Of a stretch of 64,000 bases of DNA, positions 16,487 to 24,506 are shown piece by piece (the stretch's first letter is position 1; the number at the start of each line of letters is the position of its first letter). A program made the position numbers and the translations under genes. Below the pieces are notes generated by a model that did not search any database, had not been told where the DNA came from, and worked only from the letters and a program-made list of their open reading frames with translations. Origin of the DNA: Verrucomicrobiota bacterium (GTDB taxonomy: Bacteria; Verrucomicrobiota; Verrucomicrobiia; Verrucomicrobiales; Verrucomicrobiaceae); assembly GCA_017301975.1 (NCBI GenBank), contig JAFLEI010000018.1, positions 1 to 64,000 on the forward strand. Reading direction: 5' to 3'.

Positions 16487-17338
16487 ATGTCACTTTCCCA
16501 CATCCTCACCCATCCCGGCGGCTCGCATAAAGACGAACTCCTCGCCTGCTGCCTACTTGCCGCTGTGCACCGCGTGCCCATCGTGCGCCGTGAGCCCACC
16601 CCGGAGGATCTGGCTGATCCCACCATCGCTGTGGTCGATGTCGGCGGCGAGCACGCCCCGGAACGCCACAATTTCGACCACCATCAATTCCCTGCCGATC
16701 ATCCGCCTATCTGCGCCCTGAGCCTCGTGCTGCAGCATCTGGGCGTCTATGAAGACGCCCGCGCTTTCTGCGACTGGCTGGAGCCCGCCGAATGGTTCGA
16801 CACCCGCGGCCCCAATGTCACCGCCAAGTGGCTCGGTGTGGATCGCGGCACCATGAACAAGCTCAATTCCCCCATCGACGTCACCGTGCTTCGCCGCTTT
16901 GCCAAAGCGAAGCGCCTGGAGCCCGGCGAGCCCCTGTGGGAAATCCTCAGCTACATCGGCACCGATCTCCTGGAATACCTTCGCGAGCTCCGCAGCCGCC
17001 TCGACTACGTCGCCCAGCACGCTGAATTCTGGACCGTGGACGATCACGAAATCCTCTTCCTTCCCCGCACCGATCCCCTGCCCGACGAGCCCTCCGCTGG
17101 CATCGATCGTTATCTCGCCAGCATCGGCAAAGACAAAACCGTCGCCGCCCTCATCTACCCCGACCGTCGAGGCAGCGGCTACGGCCTCTCCCGCCACAAC
17201 GACAGCCCCCTCTACGACTTCACCCGCATCGAGAAGGAACCCGATGTCCACTTCGCGCATGCGCGAGGGTTTGTGGCGAAGACGTCTGCGACGGAGGTGG
17301 AGAGATTGAGAGAGCTGCTGGGACTGGCGCGGGTGTAA
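16487..17338 (+). CDS. MYG1/UPF0160 family metal-dependent hydrolase
   Basis: This 283-residue protein carries the family hallmarks HPGGSHKDELLACCLL near the N-terminus and VVDVGGEHAPERHNFDHHQF, a DHH-like metal site. It also has the LGVYEDARAFCDWLEPAEWFDTRG stretch. Eukaryotic MYG1 is a 3'-5' RNA exonuclease; the bacterial members are presumed phosphoesterases with an unknown natural substrate. I chose the start at 16487 because the conserved region begins at residue 9. It is divergent from the phosphatase gene at 16286. Confidence 0.85.
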   Translation: MSLSHILTHPGGSHKDELLACCLLAAVHRVPIVRREPTPEDLADPTIAVVDVGGEHAPERHNFDHHQFPADHPPICALSLVLQHLGVYEDARAFCDWLEPAEWFDTRGPNVTAKWLGVDRGTMNKLNSPIDVTVLRRFAKAKRLEPGEPLWEILSYIGTDLLEYLRELRSRLDYVAQHAEFWTVDDHEILFLPRTDPLPDEPSAGIDRYLASIGKDKTVAALIYPDRRGSGYGLSRHNDSPLYDFTRIEKEPDVHFAHARGFVAKTSATEVERLRELLGLARV

Positions 17339-17344
17339 TCAAGA

Positions 17345-17375
17345 AGGTCAAGCATCGAGCCCTGACCTCTTGGCC
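17345..17375. repeat. 31-bp direct repeat, left copy (flanks ATPase/DUF4276 cassette)
   Basis: It matches 19264-19294 at 28 of 31 positions in the same orientation. The two copies sit 59 bp before the first gene and 42 bp after the last gene of the two-gene cassette 17435-19221. Each copy contains a GGTCA...TGACC stem. Confidence 0.7.
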
Positions 17376-17434
17376 CGCTAATGACCAGACTCGGTGTCCT
17401 TGCCATTTGTCAGGTGAACGTTTAGGTTTGTTTT

Positions 17435-18619
17435 ATGCTAATTCACCGCCTCAAAGTCTCTGGCCTGCTATCTTTTGGGCGCAAGGGAATCGACCTGCCC
17501 ATGAGGAAGTTGAATGTCTTGATCGGCCCGAACGGATCAGGAAAAAGTAATCTCTTGGAAGTGATCGGCCTCTTTCGCGAAGCCCCTTCGCCACTGCATT
17601 CTTTCGCGGGGCCCATCCTTGATGACGGCGGCATCTCTGAGTGGTTGTGGAAGGAAGGTGCCAAGGGAGATGGGGCTCCTGTGGAGGCTGAAATTTCCTG
17701 CACTCTGGCCTCTCCCAAAAAAGGTGAGTTCCACAAGCATGAACTTCGTTTCAGCGCTGTGGGTCAGCTTCCCTACGTCGTATTGGAGCAAATTGAGATA
17801 ACGACTGTCGGCAAGGCGAAGTCGCAAAACGTTTACGTGATGACTGACTTCGGGGGTTCACTTTCGCCAGGACCCGGAAAACGTGCACGCAAACTTGAAA
17901 TCAATGAGGTAAATCTCAATGTATCGATCCTGGCACAGGTGCGCGACCCCGGTCGCTACAAAGTTCTGCAATACCTGCAGGACAACTATGCCAAAATTCA
18001 GATGTATCGAGACTGGAGCTTCGGGCCTCATGCCTCTCTCAGAAAGCCGGGAAAAACAGATGAGCGCAGCGATGTGCTGAGTCGCTCTGGTCAAAACCTG
18101 GCTGTCGTAGCTGCGGCGATGAGCGGCAAGGTGAAGAAACAAGTGATCAAGGCCATGCAGGTGCTCTATGCAGACATCCGGGACATCCATGTGCGCCCAG
18201 TGGCCGGGGGAAGTCTGCAACTCTATCTCGAAGAAGCGAATGAAGTGGAAATTCCTGCGAGCCGACTCTCGGACGGAACCCTGCGCTATTTATCTCTGCT
18301 GATCATCCTGCTGGATGCGAAGCCCCCACCGCTGATCGTGATTGAGGAGCCTGAAATGGGTCTGCATCCCGATGTGATTCCCCAGGTGGCGCGACTGCTC
18401 AAAGAAGCTTCTGAACGTACACAACTGGTCATCACCACACACTCGCGCATGCTGATTGATGCCCTGGGCGATGATCCTGAATCCGTCATCGTCTGCGAAA
18501 AACATGATGGCGAATCGTTCTTTGAACGTCTGGATGCCAAGCGGTTGAAGGACTGGCTGGAAAAATACACTTTGGGCGATCTCTGGAGCAAAGGCGAACT
18601 GGGAGGCAATCGCTGGTGA
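17435..18619 (+). CDS. OLD/RecF-like AAA ATPase (AAA_21 type), candidate defence component
   Basis: This 394-residue soluble ATPase has the ABC/SMC-like head fold. It shows Walker A GPNGSGKSN at residues 31-39, a signature-like LSDGTLRYLSLL, Walker B LIVIEEPEMGLHPD around residue 300 and a switch histidine in LVITTHSRML. There is no nuclease domain of its own. The next gene begins inside its stop codon (4-bp overlap), so the two are translationally coupled. ATPases of this class paired with a small Toprim-like partner occur in phage defence (for example AriA with AriB, or the Rlo/AbiL pairs). Defence function here is an inference. Codon and base use look less GC-rich than in the neighbours, and the cassette is flanked by direct repeats. 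Confidence 0.85.
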   Translation: MLIHRLKVSGLLSFGRKGIDLPMRKLNVLIGPNGSGKSNLLEVIGLFREAPSPLHSFAGPILDDGGISEWLWKEGAKGDGAPVEAEISCTLASPKKGEFHKHELRFSAVGQLPYVVLEQIEITTVGKAKSQNVYVMTDFGGSLSPGPGKRARKLEINEVNLNVSILAQVRDPGRYKVLQYLQDNYAKIQMYRDWSFGPHASLRKPGKTDERSDVLSRSGQNLAVVAAAMSGKVKKQVIKAMQVLYADIRDIHVRPVAGGSLQLYLEEANEVEIPASRLSDGTLRYLSLLIILLDAKPPPLIVIEEPEMGLHPDVIPQVARLLKEASERTQLVITTHSRMLIDALGDDPESVIVCEKHDGESFFERLDAKRLKDWLEKYTLGDLWSKGELGGNRW

Positions 18620-19221
18620 AGATCAAGCTCTACATCGAAGGCGGCGGTGACTCCCACCTCCAAGACACGGAGTTTCGTGCGGCATGGGCGGCTTTCTTCG
18701 AGAAAGCCGGGCTGAGGGCCTTGCGCAAGATGCCTGCAACCTTTCGTGGCGGTGGTCGCGCACAAACTTTTGATGCCTACTGCACCGCCGTGAAAAACCG
18801 CAGGCCGGATGAACTGCCGCTGCTGCTGGTGGACAGCGAGGATCTGGTGGCCACCGGACCCAGCGCATGGAAGCACCTGAAAACACGCGATGGCTGGAGC
18901 AAACCTGCGGGTGCAGGAAATCACGACGCGTTTTTGATGATCACCTGCATGGAGACTTGGTTTGTGGCGGATCGGGCATCGCTAAAGCAATTTTTTCACG
19001 GCTGCTGGCGCAACCAATCTCTTCCCCAGTGGCCGCAGCTAGAGGTCGTGGAGAAGACGAAGATCTTCCGCGCGCTGGATCAAGCAACGGCTGCGTGTGG
19101 CACACGCAGGTACTCAAAAGGCAAAGTGTCCTTTGATCTGTTGCAGAGCATTGACCCAGCCGTGGTCGAAAGGGCTTGCCCTGCGGCCAAGGTTCTTTTG
19201 GAGCGCTTGCGGACAATTTGA
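18616..19221 (+). CDS. DUF4276 family protein, putative Toprim-like partner of the ATPase
   Basis: This 201-residue protein begins with GTG, overlapping the ATPase stop by 4 bp. It opens KLYIEGGGDS (Glu8) and has LLLVDSED (Asp73, Asp76) after a beta strand. The arrangement of Glu followed by DxxD is what a Toprim-fold nuclease would show. CMETWFVADRASLKQFF is the other characteristic DUF4276 segment. The family has no established activity. Its fixed pairing with an OLD-like ATPase suggests it is the effector, as AriB is for AriA. That comparison is by architecture only, and RloB-like proteins are another possible relative. Confidence 0.8.
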   Translation: MKIKLYIEGGGDSHLQDTEFRAAWAAFFEKAGLRALRKMPATFRGGGRAQTFDAYCTAVKNRRPDELPLLLVDSEDLVATGPSAWKHLKTRDGWSKPAGAGNHDAFLMITCMETWFVADRASLKQFFHGCWRNQSLPQWPQLEVVEKTKIFRALDQATAACGTRRYSKGKVSFDLLQSIDPAVVERACPAAKVLLERLRTI

Positions 19222-19263
19222 ACAAGCGTGGAGGCATTCAAGCAAGGTCAAGTGTTGTCTAAG

Positions 19264-19294
19264 AGGTCAAGGATCGAGCCTTGACCTCTTGACC
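19264..19294. repeat. 31-bp direct repeat, right copy; hairpin between convergent genes
   Basis: It is the right-hand partner of 17345-17375. It forms a GGTCAAGG-ATCGAG-CCTTGACC stem-loop between the convergent DUF4276 and thrS genes and may also act as a bidirectional terminator, although no T-run follows. Confidence 0.7.
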
Positions 19295-19314
19295 ACTTCT
19301 TGACTGCCTCTGCC

Positions 19315-21276
19315 CTACAGCCTGCGCTCCTTCACCTCAGTCTGAATCTCCGCGAGGAACTCAGCAATCGGCTTCACGCCGAGATCGCCCTTCTTGCTGT
19401 GACGGACGGCGACGCTTTGGGCGGCGGCTTCCTTCTCGCCGAGGACGAGCATGTAGGGGATGCGGTCGAGCTGGGCGAGGCGGATCTTGGCGCCGATTTT
19501 GTCGGCGTCGTTGTTGAGGGAGACGCGCAGTCCGGCGTCCTTGAGCTGGGCGTAAATCTCATCCGCGAAGGCGTCCACCTTCTCGCTGATGGTCAGGATG
19601 CGCACCTGCTCAGGCGCAAGCCAAGTCGGGAAATGACCGGCGAAGTGCTCGATAAGCACGCCGCAGAAACGCTCCATGCTGCCGAAGGGGGCGCGGTGGA
19701 TCATCACCGGGCGGTGCGGCTTGTTATCCGCGCCGTTGTAGGTGAGATCAAAACGCACAGGCAGGACGTAGTCCACCTGCACGGTGCCGAGCTGCCATTC
19801 GCGGCCGATGACGTCCTTGATGACGAAGTCGATCTTCGGGCCGTAGAAGGCGGCTTCGCCGGGCTCTTCGGTGAAGGGCACGCCGAGGGTGGCGGCGGCT
19901 TCGCGGCAGGCGGCTTCGGCCTTGTCCCACTGCTCGGGATTGCCGGTGAACTTGCTGCTGTCCGGATCACGCAGACCCACGCGCACGCGGTAGTCGTGCA
20001 TGCCCAGGGTGTTGAGGACGATCTTCACGAGACTGAGGCAGCCGAGGACTTCCTTGGCGACTTGATCTTCCGTGCAGAAGAGATGCGCGTCGTCCTGCGT
20101 GAAACCACGCACGCGGGTCATGCCGTTGAGCTCACCGCTCTGCTCCCAGCGATACACCGTACCGAATTCGGCGAGGCGCACCGGCAGGTCGCGATAGCTG
20201 CGCGGCTGGCTGTCGTAAATTTTGATGTGGTGCGGGCAGTTCATCGGCTTCAGCAGGAAGCCGTCGAGCAACTTGTCGTCGGGAAGGACGCGGTCCTCCG
20301 TGATGACTTCCTTGCCGGCACGCTCGTTGAGCTGCTGGCGCATGCGTGAAGACACGGCACCGAGACGCTCCATGACTTCGCAGCAGCCGCAGCCTTCCTT
20401 GATCGCCTTGGCGAGATCATCGTTCTCAATGACCGGCGCGAACTGGCTGTCCTTGTAATACGGGAAGTGGCCGCTGGTCTTGTAGAGGCCCACTTTGCCG
20501 ATGTGCGGCGTGAAGACCTGGCTGTAGCCCTGCTTGCGCAGTTCTTCGCTGATGAAGCTCTGCAGTTCCTGGCGCAGGATGGCACCGTTCGGCGTCCAGA
20601 GGATGAGCCCCTGCCCCACTTCTTCGTCGATGTGGAAGAGCTTCAGTTCCTTGCCCAACTTGCGGTGGTCGCGCTTCTTGGCTTCTTCCAACTGCACCAA
20701 GTGCTGGTCCAGCTCCTCCTTGCTCGGGAAGGCGGTGCCATACAGGCGCTGGAGCTGCGGCTTGGTGTCGTCACCCATGTAGAAGGCGCTCGCCACAGAC
20801 ATGATTTTGACGTGCTTGCACTTGCCGCTGTAGCCCACGTGAGGTCCGGCGCAGAGGTCAATGAAGTCGCCGTTCTGGAAGGTGGAGATCTGCTCGCCTT
20901 CAGGAATCTTTTCCAGCAGATCGAGTTTGAAGACGCTCGGATTTCCCGGACGCTCCGTTAGACCGCCCAGACGGCCGGATTTCGCCAGCGCGATGGCTTC
21001 CTCACGGCTCACGCCCTTCCATTCGAATTTCTGATTCTCCTTGGAGATCTTCTTCATCTCCGCCTCGATTTTCTCGAAGTCATCCGGGGTGATGCGGTGG
21101 TCCGGCAGATCAAAGTCATAGTAGAAGCCGTTTTCGACCGGCGGGCCGTAGGCAAACTGGGCGTTTGGCCACAGGCGCAGGATGGCGGTGGCCATCACGT
21201 GGGCACAGGAGTGGCGCAGGCGATCGATGTCGGACATCTGAGCGCGTTCTTCGAGGGTCTTGCGGGCTTCGGACAT
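19315..21276 (-). CDS. thrS: threonyl-tRNA synthetase
   Basis: This cytosolic enzyme charges tRNA-Thr. The editing domain is recognisable by the HSCAHVMATAILRLWP zinc/His region and FIDLCAGPHV. The class II core has motif 2 (EFGTVYRWEQSGELNGMTRVRGFTQDDAH, in parts), KPMNCPHHIKIY, and motif 3 (HRAPFGSMERF). The anticodon-binding domain ends in VKPIAEFLAEI. Two features are unusual. The usual N-terminal TGS domain is absent, since the protein begins directly with the editing domain. An insertion of about 50 residues, including a CGCC cluster, precedes KPMNCPHH. I take the start as MSEARKTL at 21276; the frame is open from 21324. Confidence 0.95.
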   Translation of the reverse strand: MSEARKTLEERAQMSDIDRLRHSCAHVMATAILRLWPNAQFAYGPPVENGFYYDFDLPDHRITPDDFEKIEAEMKKISKENQKFEWKGVSREEAIALAKSGRLGGLTERPGNPSVFKLDLLEKIPEGEQISTFQNGDFIDLCAGPHVGYSGKCKHVKIMSVASAFYMGDDTKPQLQRLYGTAFPSKEELDQHLVQLEEAKKRDHRKLGKELKLFHIDEEVGQGLILWTPNGAILRQELQSFISEELRKQGYSQVFTPHIGKVGLYKTSGHFPYYKDSQFAPVIENDDLAKAIKEGCGCCEVMERLGAVSSRMRQQLNERAGKEVITEDRVLPDDKLLDGFLLKPMNCPHHIKIYDSQPRSYRDLPVRLAEFGTVYRWEQSGELNGMTRVRGFTQDDAHLFCTEDQVAKEVLGCLSLVKIVLNTLGMHDYRVRVGLRDPDSSKFTGNPEQWDKAEAACREAAATLGVPFTEEPGEAAFYGPKIDFVIKDVIGREWQLGTVQVDYVLPVRFDLTYNGADNKPHRPVMIHRAPFGSMERFCGVLIEHFAGHFPTWLAPEQVRILTISEKVDAFADEIYAQLKDAGLRVSLNNDADKIGAKIRLAQLDRIPYMLVLGEKEAAAQSVAVRHSKKGDLGVKPIAEFLAEIQTEVKERRL

Positions 21277-21392
21277 GGTTGTAAGTGGGGCCATGTCCAT
21301 GCCGCAGGACGCGACGAGATTCAAGATGATAACGAAAGCGAAAGCAGCCGCCGGCTTCCCTAGGCTCCTGCAAATCCCTTCAGAATGCCGTT

Positions 21393-21947
21393 TTAGGCCG
21401 TCGTTTTATCGTCCGGCTCCGTGGCCCGCTGGTAGGTGTCCACGGGCTCGTCGCGCAGCCAGCCGGGGCGCAGGCGCACGTCTTCGGCGCCGCTGAGCTC
21501 TCCGGGGGCGCTCGGTGCGGTGGCGTCTTCCTTGCGGCGCATCTCCCACCAGCACTGGCCGCAGTGGTTGTGCTGATGGTCCACCACAAAGCCCGCGCCC
21601 TTCATCATGGGCCCGATCCAGCCCATGCAGTGGTCGCAGTAGTCCGCGTACTGCTTCAGTCCATTGCGCAGGAGGAAGCCCTTGGACGGGCACTCGTGCA
21701 TGTCGATGCGAAAGACGTCGTCCGTCACCGTCCTGTGATAAACCGCCCCCTCGTCCGCGAGCGTGGGCCCCCAATATTCTTTCATGCCCTCAAAGCCCTT
21801 GGCCGTGATGAGGGTGCTGGCATGCACCTGCGAATCCTGATTGATGGATTCATCCCAGTACGCTTTGACCAGTTCATGCCCGCCCTGCTGCCGCAGCCAT
21901 TCAAAGGTCCACTCGTAGTGACCGCAAAAATCGTAGCATCCGGTCAT
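21393..21947 (-). CDS. cysteine-rich protein, second of a paralogous pair
   Basis: This 184-residue soluble protein is not one I can name. It contains CYDFCGHYEW near the start, then ECP, YCDHCMGW and HQHNHCGQCWW in the C-terminal half, a spacing that suggests a metal or Fe-S site. It shares the CP...C-x2-C pattern with the product of the overlapping upstream gene. A distant resemblance to L-2-amino-thiazoline-4-carboxylate hydrolase-like proteins is possible, with low certainty. It overlaps the preceding gene by 4 bp (ATGA), so they form one operon. The C-terminal 40 residues are polar and may be disordered. Confidence 0.7.
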   Translation of the reverse strand: MTGCYDFCGHYEWTFEWLRQQGGHELVKAYWDESINQDSQVHASTLITAKGFEGMKEYWGPTLADEGAVYHRTVTDDVFRIDMHECPSKGFLLRNGLKQYADYCDHCMGWIGPMMKGAGFVVDHQHNHCGQCWWEMRRKEDATAPSAPGELSGAEDVRLRPGWLRDEPVDTYQRATEPDDKTTA

Positions 21948-22450
21948 GCGGCCTCCTTGATTTGATCGAGCTGCTGCCCGGGTTGGTTGGCGGTCTGGCG
22001 GAGAAAGCGCTGCGTGCAGGCCCCGTTTCCGCCGCTGATGAGCACGGTCAGTCCGGCAGGGGCGGCCATGGCCTCGCTCACATAGTAGCAATGCTGGCAG
22101 AGGCAGGGAACGATTTCGCGCTGGTGCTCCCGCAGGTGCTTGATCATGGGGCAGGTTCGCACTTCCAGACGCACCTCCTCAGGCTCCGCGATCACCTCCA
22201 CCTCGGCCCCGGGTTCCGCAGCGAAGAACGCCCGCCAATGCTCCGCCACGGCAGAGAGACCGCCCTGCCGCCAGCGTTCGCCCACGGGTTGGTGGTACTT
22301 TGCGCCCATGTCCTGCCAGTAGCGGCGCAGTGCCTCCAGGCCGAACCGTTTCAAAATGAAACGGAAGGTCGCATTGATGGCGAAGTAAAAATCCGCATGC
22401 CCATGCGGCTTGGTATCCATGTAGGGCAGAGGCGTGACGGGGGGCGTCAT
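21944..22450 (-). CDS. cysteine-rich protein, first of a paralogous pair
   Basis: This 168-residue soluble protein has an N-terminal helical part (FYFAINATFRFILKRFGLEALRRYWQDMG) and a cysteine-containing C-terminal part (RTCPMIKHL, VPCLCQHCYYV, GACTQRF). The helical part followed by a Cys-rich end is the same layout as in the next gene, to which it is translationally coupled. The identity is uncertain; an ATC-hydrolase-like family is my best guess. I put the start at 22450 (MTPPVTPLPYMDTK). It is divergent from the D-lactate dehydrogenase gene. Confidence 0.7.
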   Translation of the reverse strand: MTPPVTPLPYMDTKPHGHADFYFAINATFRFILKRFGLEALRRYWQDMGAKYHQPVGERWRQGGLSAVAEHWRAFFAAEPGAEVEVIAEPEEVRLEVRTCPMIKHLREHQREIVPCLCQHCYYVSEAMAAPAGLTVLISGGNGACTQRFLRQTANQPGQQLDQIKEAA

Positions 22451-22623
22451 GAGATCAATAAACCTGGAAGGTTGGCGTGGCCGCAGGGAGGCGGTCCATT
22501 CATCAGACACCCCGGGCCTTTCGGCAAGATGTTTGTGGAGTCACCTGCTGGGGTGGGCAGCATTCTCGGGCTGGCATTCGCCGGCCTCATGCTGTCTTCT
22601 TGGCAGTGTCAATTCACCCCGCC

Positions 22624-23637
22624 ATGTCCGCTCTCACCATCGCCGTTTACGATACCAAGCCCTATGACCGCGAATACCTCCTGCAAGCGCAGGGAGCGGA
22701 GCGCATGGAATGGCGCTTCCATGACTTCCGGCTCTGTGCGGAAACGGCGCCCGCAGCCGCTGGCGCGCAGGCCGTCTGCCTCTTTGTGAACGATCAGGCG
22801 GACCGGAGCTGCCTGAAAATTCTCGCCTCTCTCGGCGTGAAGCTGCTGGCCGTGCGGGGAGCCGGCTGCAACAACGTGGACGTCCCCGCCGCGCGTGAGC
22901 TGGGCCTCAGTGTCGTTCGCGTGCCCGCCTACTCGCCCCATGCCGTGGCGGAGCATGCCATCGCGCTGCTGCTCACGCTCAACCGAAAAATCCACCGCGC
23001 CTACAACCGCGTGCGCGAGCTGAACTTCTCGCTGAACGGCCTGACAGGCTTTGACGTTTGCGGCAAAACCGTGGGCATCATCGGCACCGGCAAGATTGGC
23101 CGCATCGCCGCGCAGATTTATCGCGGCTTTGGCGCTGAAGTGCTCGTGCATGATCGGGTGCGGGCCGAAGAATGGGCGGCTCAAAACGGAGTGCGGTATG
23201 TAGATCAAGGCCAGCTTCTGGCGGCAAGCCACATCGTCTCCCTGCACGTGCCGCTGCTGCCGGAGACTCGCCACATGATCGATGCGCAAACGCTCGCGCA
23301 AATGAAGCCCGGCGTCTTCATCGTCAACACAAGCCGCGGCAAGCTGATCGACACCACGGCTCTCATCACCGCGCTGAAATCCGGCCATGTCGGAGGCGTC
23401 GCGCTGGATGTTTATGAAGAGGAGGAAGGCATCTTCTTCGAGGACCTTTCAGGCCAGCTGCTGAATGACGACGAGCTCTCGCTCCTCCTCAATTTTCCCA
23501 ATGTCCTCATCACGGCGCATCAAGGATTCCTCACCCATGAGGCGCTTGGAGAGATCGCCCGCGTGACCACAACGAATCTGCTTAGACACGCCACAGGCGC
23601 AGCTTTTCTCCCTGGGACACTTCTCGGCATGGAATAA
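22624..23637 (+). CDS. ldhA: D-lactate dehydrogenase (2-hydroxyacid dehydrogenase family)
   Basis: This 337-residue NAD-dependent enzyme interconverts pyruvate and D-lactate, most likely in fermentation. It shows the AVRGAGCNNVDVPAARELG segment, the Rossmann motif GIIGTGKIGRIAA, catalytic Arg in VNTSRGKLID, Glu in DVYEEEEGIFFED and His in ITAHQGFLT. The YEEEEGIFFEDLS stretch is characteristic of the LdhA subgroup. The start at 22624 gives the standard IAVYDTKPYDREYL opening. A repeat element begins directly after its stop. Confidence 0.9.
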   Translation: MSALTIAVYDTKPYDREYLLQAQGAERMEWRFHDFRLCAETAPAAAGAQAVCLFVNDQADRSCLKILASLGVKLLAVRGAGCNNVDVPAARELGLSVVRVPAYSPHAVAEHAIALLLTLNRKIHRAYNRVRELNFSLNGLTGFDVCGKTVGIIGTGKIGRIAAQIYRGFGAEVLVHDRVRAEEWAAQNGVRYVDQGQLLAASHIVSLHVPLLPETRHMIDAQTLAQMKPGVFIVNTSRGKLIDTTALITALKSGHVGGVALDVYEEEEGIFFEDLSGQLLNDDELSLLLNFPNVLITAHQGFLTHEALGEIARVTTTNLLRHATGAAFLPGTLLGME

Positions 23638-23640
23638 GAG

Positions 23641-23958
23641 CGCGGACAGTTGAAAAGGAGTCTGAAAGAGCAGGCCTTTTTTCCAAGCAGAGAAACAGGC
23701 ATGGCGCTTCATGCTGGGACGTAGGATGGACGTGGCGAAAGCCCGTCCGTCCATGATGAATGCAAGGCAAGCATCTTGAGCCTTCCGAGCGTTCAGGCAG
23801 CCTTTGGCGCACCCAAGCGCTGCGGCGTACGAACGTCCTCGCAGTCGGGCGGTTTGGCGAAGGTGGCGATGGAGCATGCGCAGCCCTCGACGCCAAACAC
23901 GACCGCCCTACGTTCCAGAGGGCCTGCATGCCCTCTCAGCGAACAGGCCTGTTTTCTC
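23641..23958 (-). repeat. CGTAGG-ended inverted-repeat element, copy A2
   Basis: The core is 23720-23912, bounded by CGTAGGATGGACGTGG and the complement of CGTAGGGCGGTCGTGT. Both flanks match copy A1 (14158-14478) over about 80 and 50 bp. It fills the gap between ldhA and the Gre-like gene. No protein is encoded. Confidence 0.75.
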
Positions 23959-24008
23959 GCATGGTATAAGACCGCGCCACCTGCAAGGCTGCGGCGGCTG
24001 TGCCAGGG

Positions 24009-24455
24009 TCATTCCATCTTCACCACCGTCCAACGCCGGGGCTGGGATGCGTCAAGACTGATACGATCACCAAGGCTGGTGCCGAGCAGTGCTTTTCCCA
24101 AGGGCGACACCCAGGCCACCTGCAGCGGCTCCTGATCCACTTCGTCCACTCCCACGATGCGGAAGCTTTTCATCTCCCCGGTATCGCTGCGCAAGGTCAC
24201 GCGTACTCCGATGACAGCCGCTTCCGGACGTGCGGGAGGCGTCACGAGGGTGACGGAGTCCAGCAGGTTTTCGAGGTCTGCGATTTCCTCTTCGTCGGCT
24301 GCGCTCGCTTTCAGTTCCGCCAGCCGCTGCCTCAGCCGCCGTGCACCGGCAACCGTCATGTAGTTGAGCGCACCGGGCGGCAGGCCGGAGGCGGAGCGCC
24401 GCTGCGTGCTGCGTTCGGGCAGATCGATGTCTTCTTTGACAAAGGCGCGGCTCAT
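24009..24455 (-). CDS. GreA/GreB-like transcript cleavage factor family protein
   Basis: This 148-residue protein has a short N-terminal coiled-coil region (LNYMTVAGARRLRQRLAELKAS...ADLENLLDSVTLV) and a C-terminal FKBP-like Gre domain ending in VAWVSPLGKALLGTSLGDRISLD, the family's standard motif. It would bind RNA polymerase through the secondary channel. The coiled coil is shorter than in GreA (about 158 residues). The acidic tip residues needed for cleavage stimulation (ADEEEIADLE) could still be present. It may therefore be a GreB-like factor or a polymerase regulator of the Rnk type. Confidence 0.8.
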   Translation of the reverse strand: MSRAFVKEDIDLPERSTQRRSASGLPPGALNYMTVAGARRLRQRLAELKASAADEEEIADLENLLDSVTLVTPPARPEAAVIGVRVTLRSDTGEMKSFRIVGVDEVDQEPLQVAWVSPLGKALLGTSLGDRISLDASQPRRWTVVKME

Positions 24456-24506
24456 GGGTGTGTGCGTCGGGTGGTTTCCAAGGAACGGGCTTCAAAGCCA
24501 CGATCT

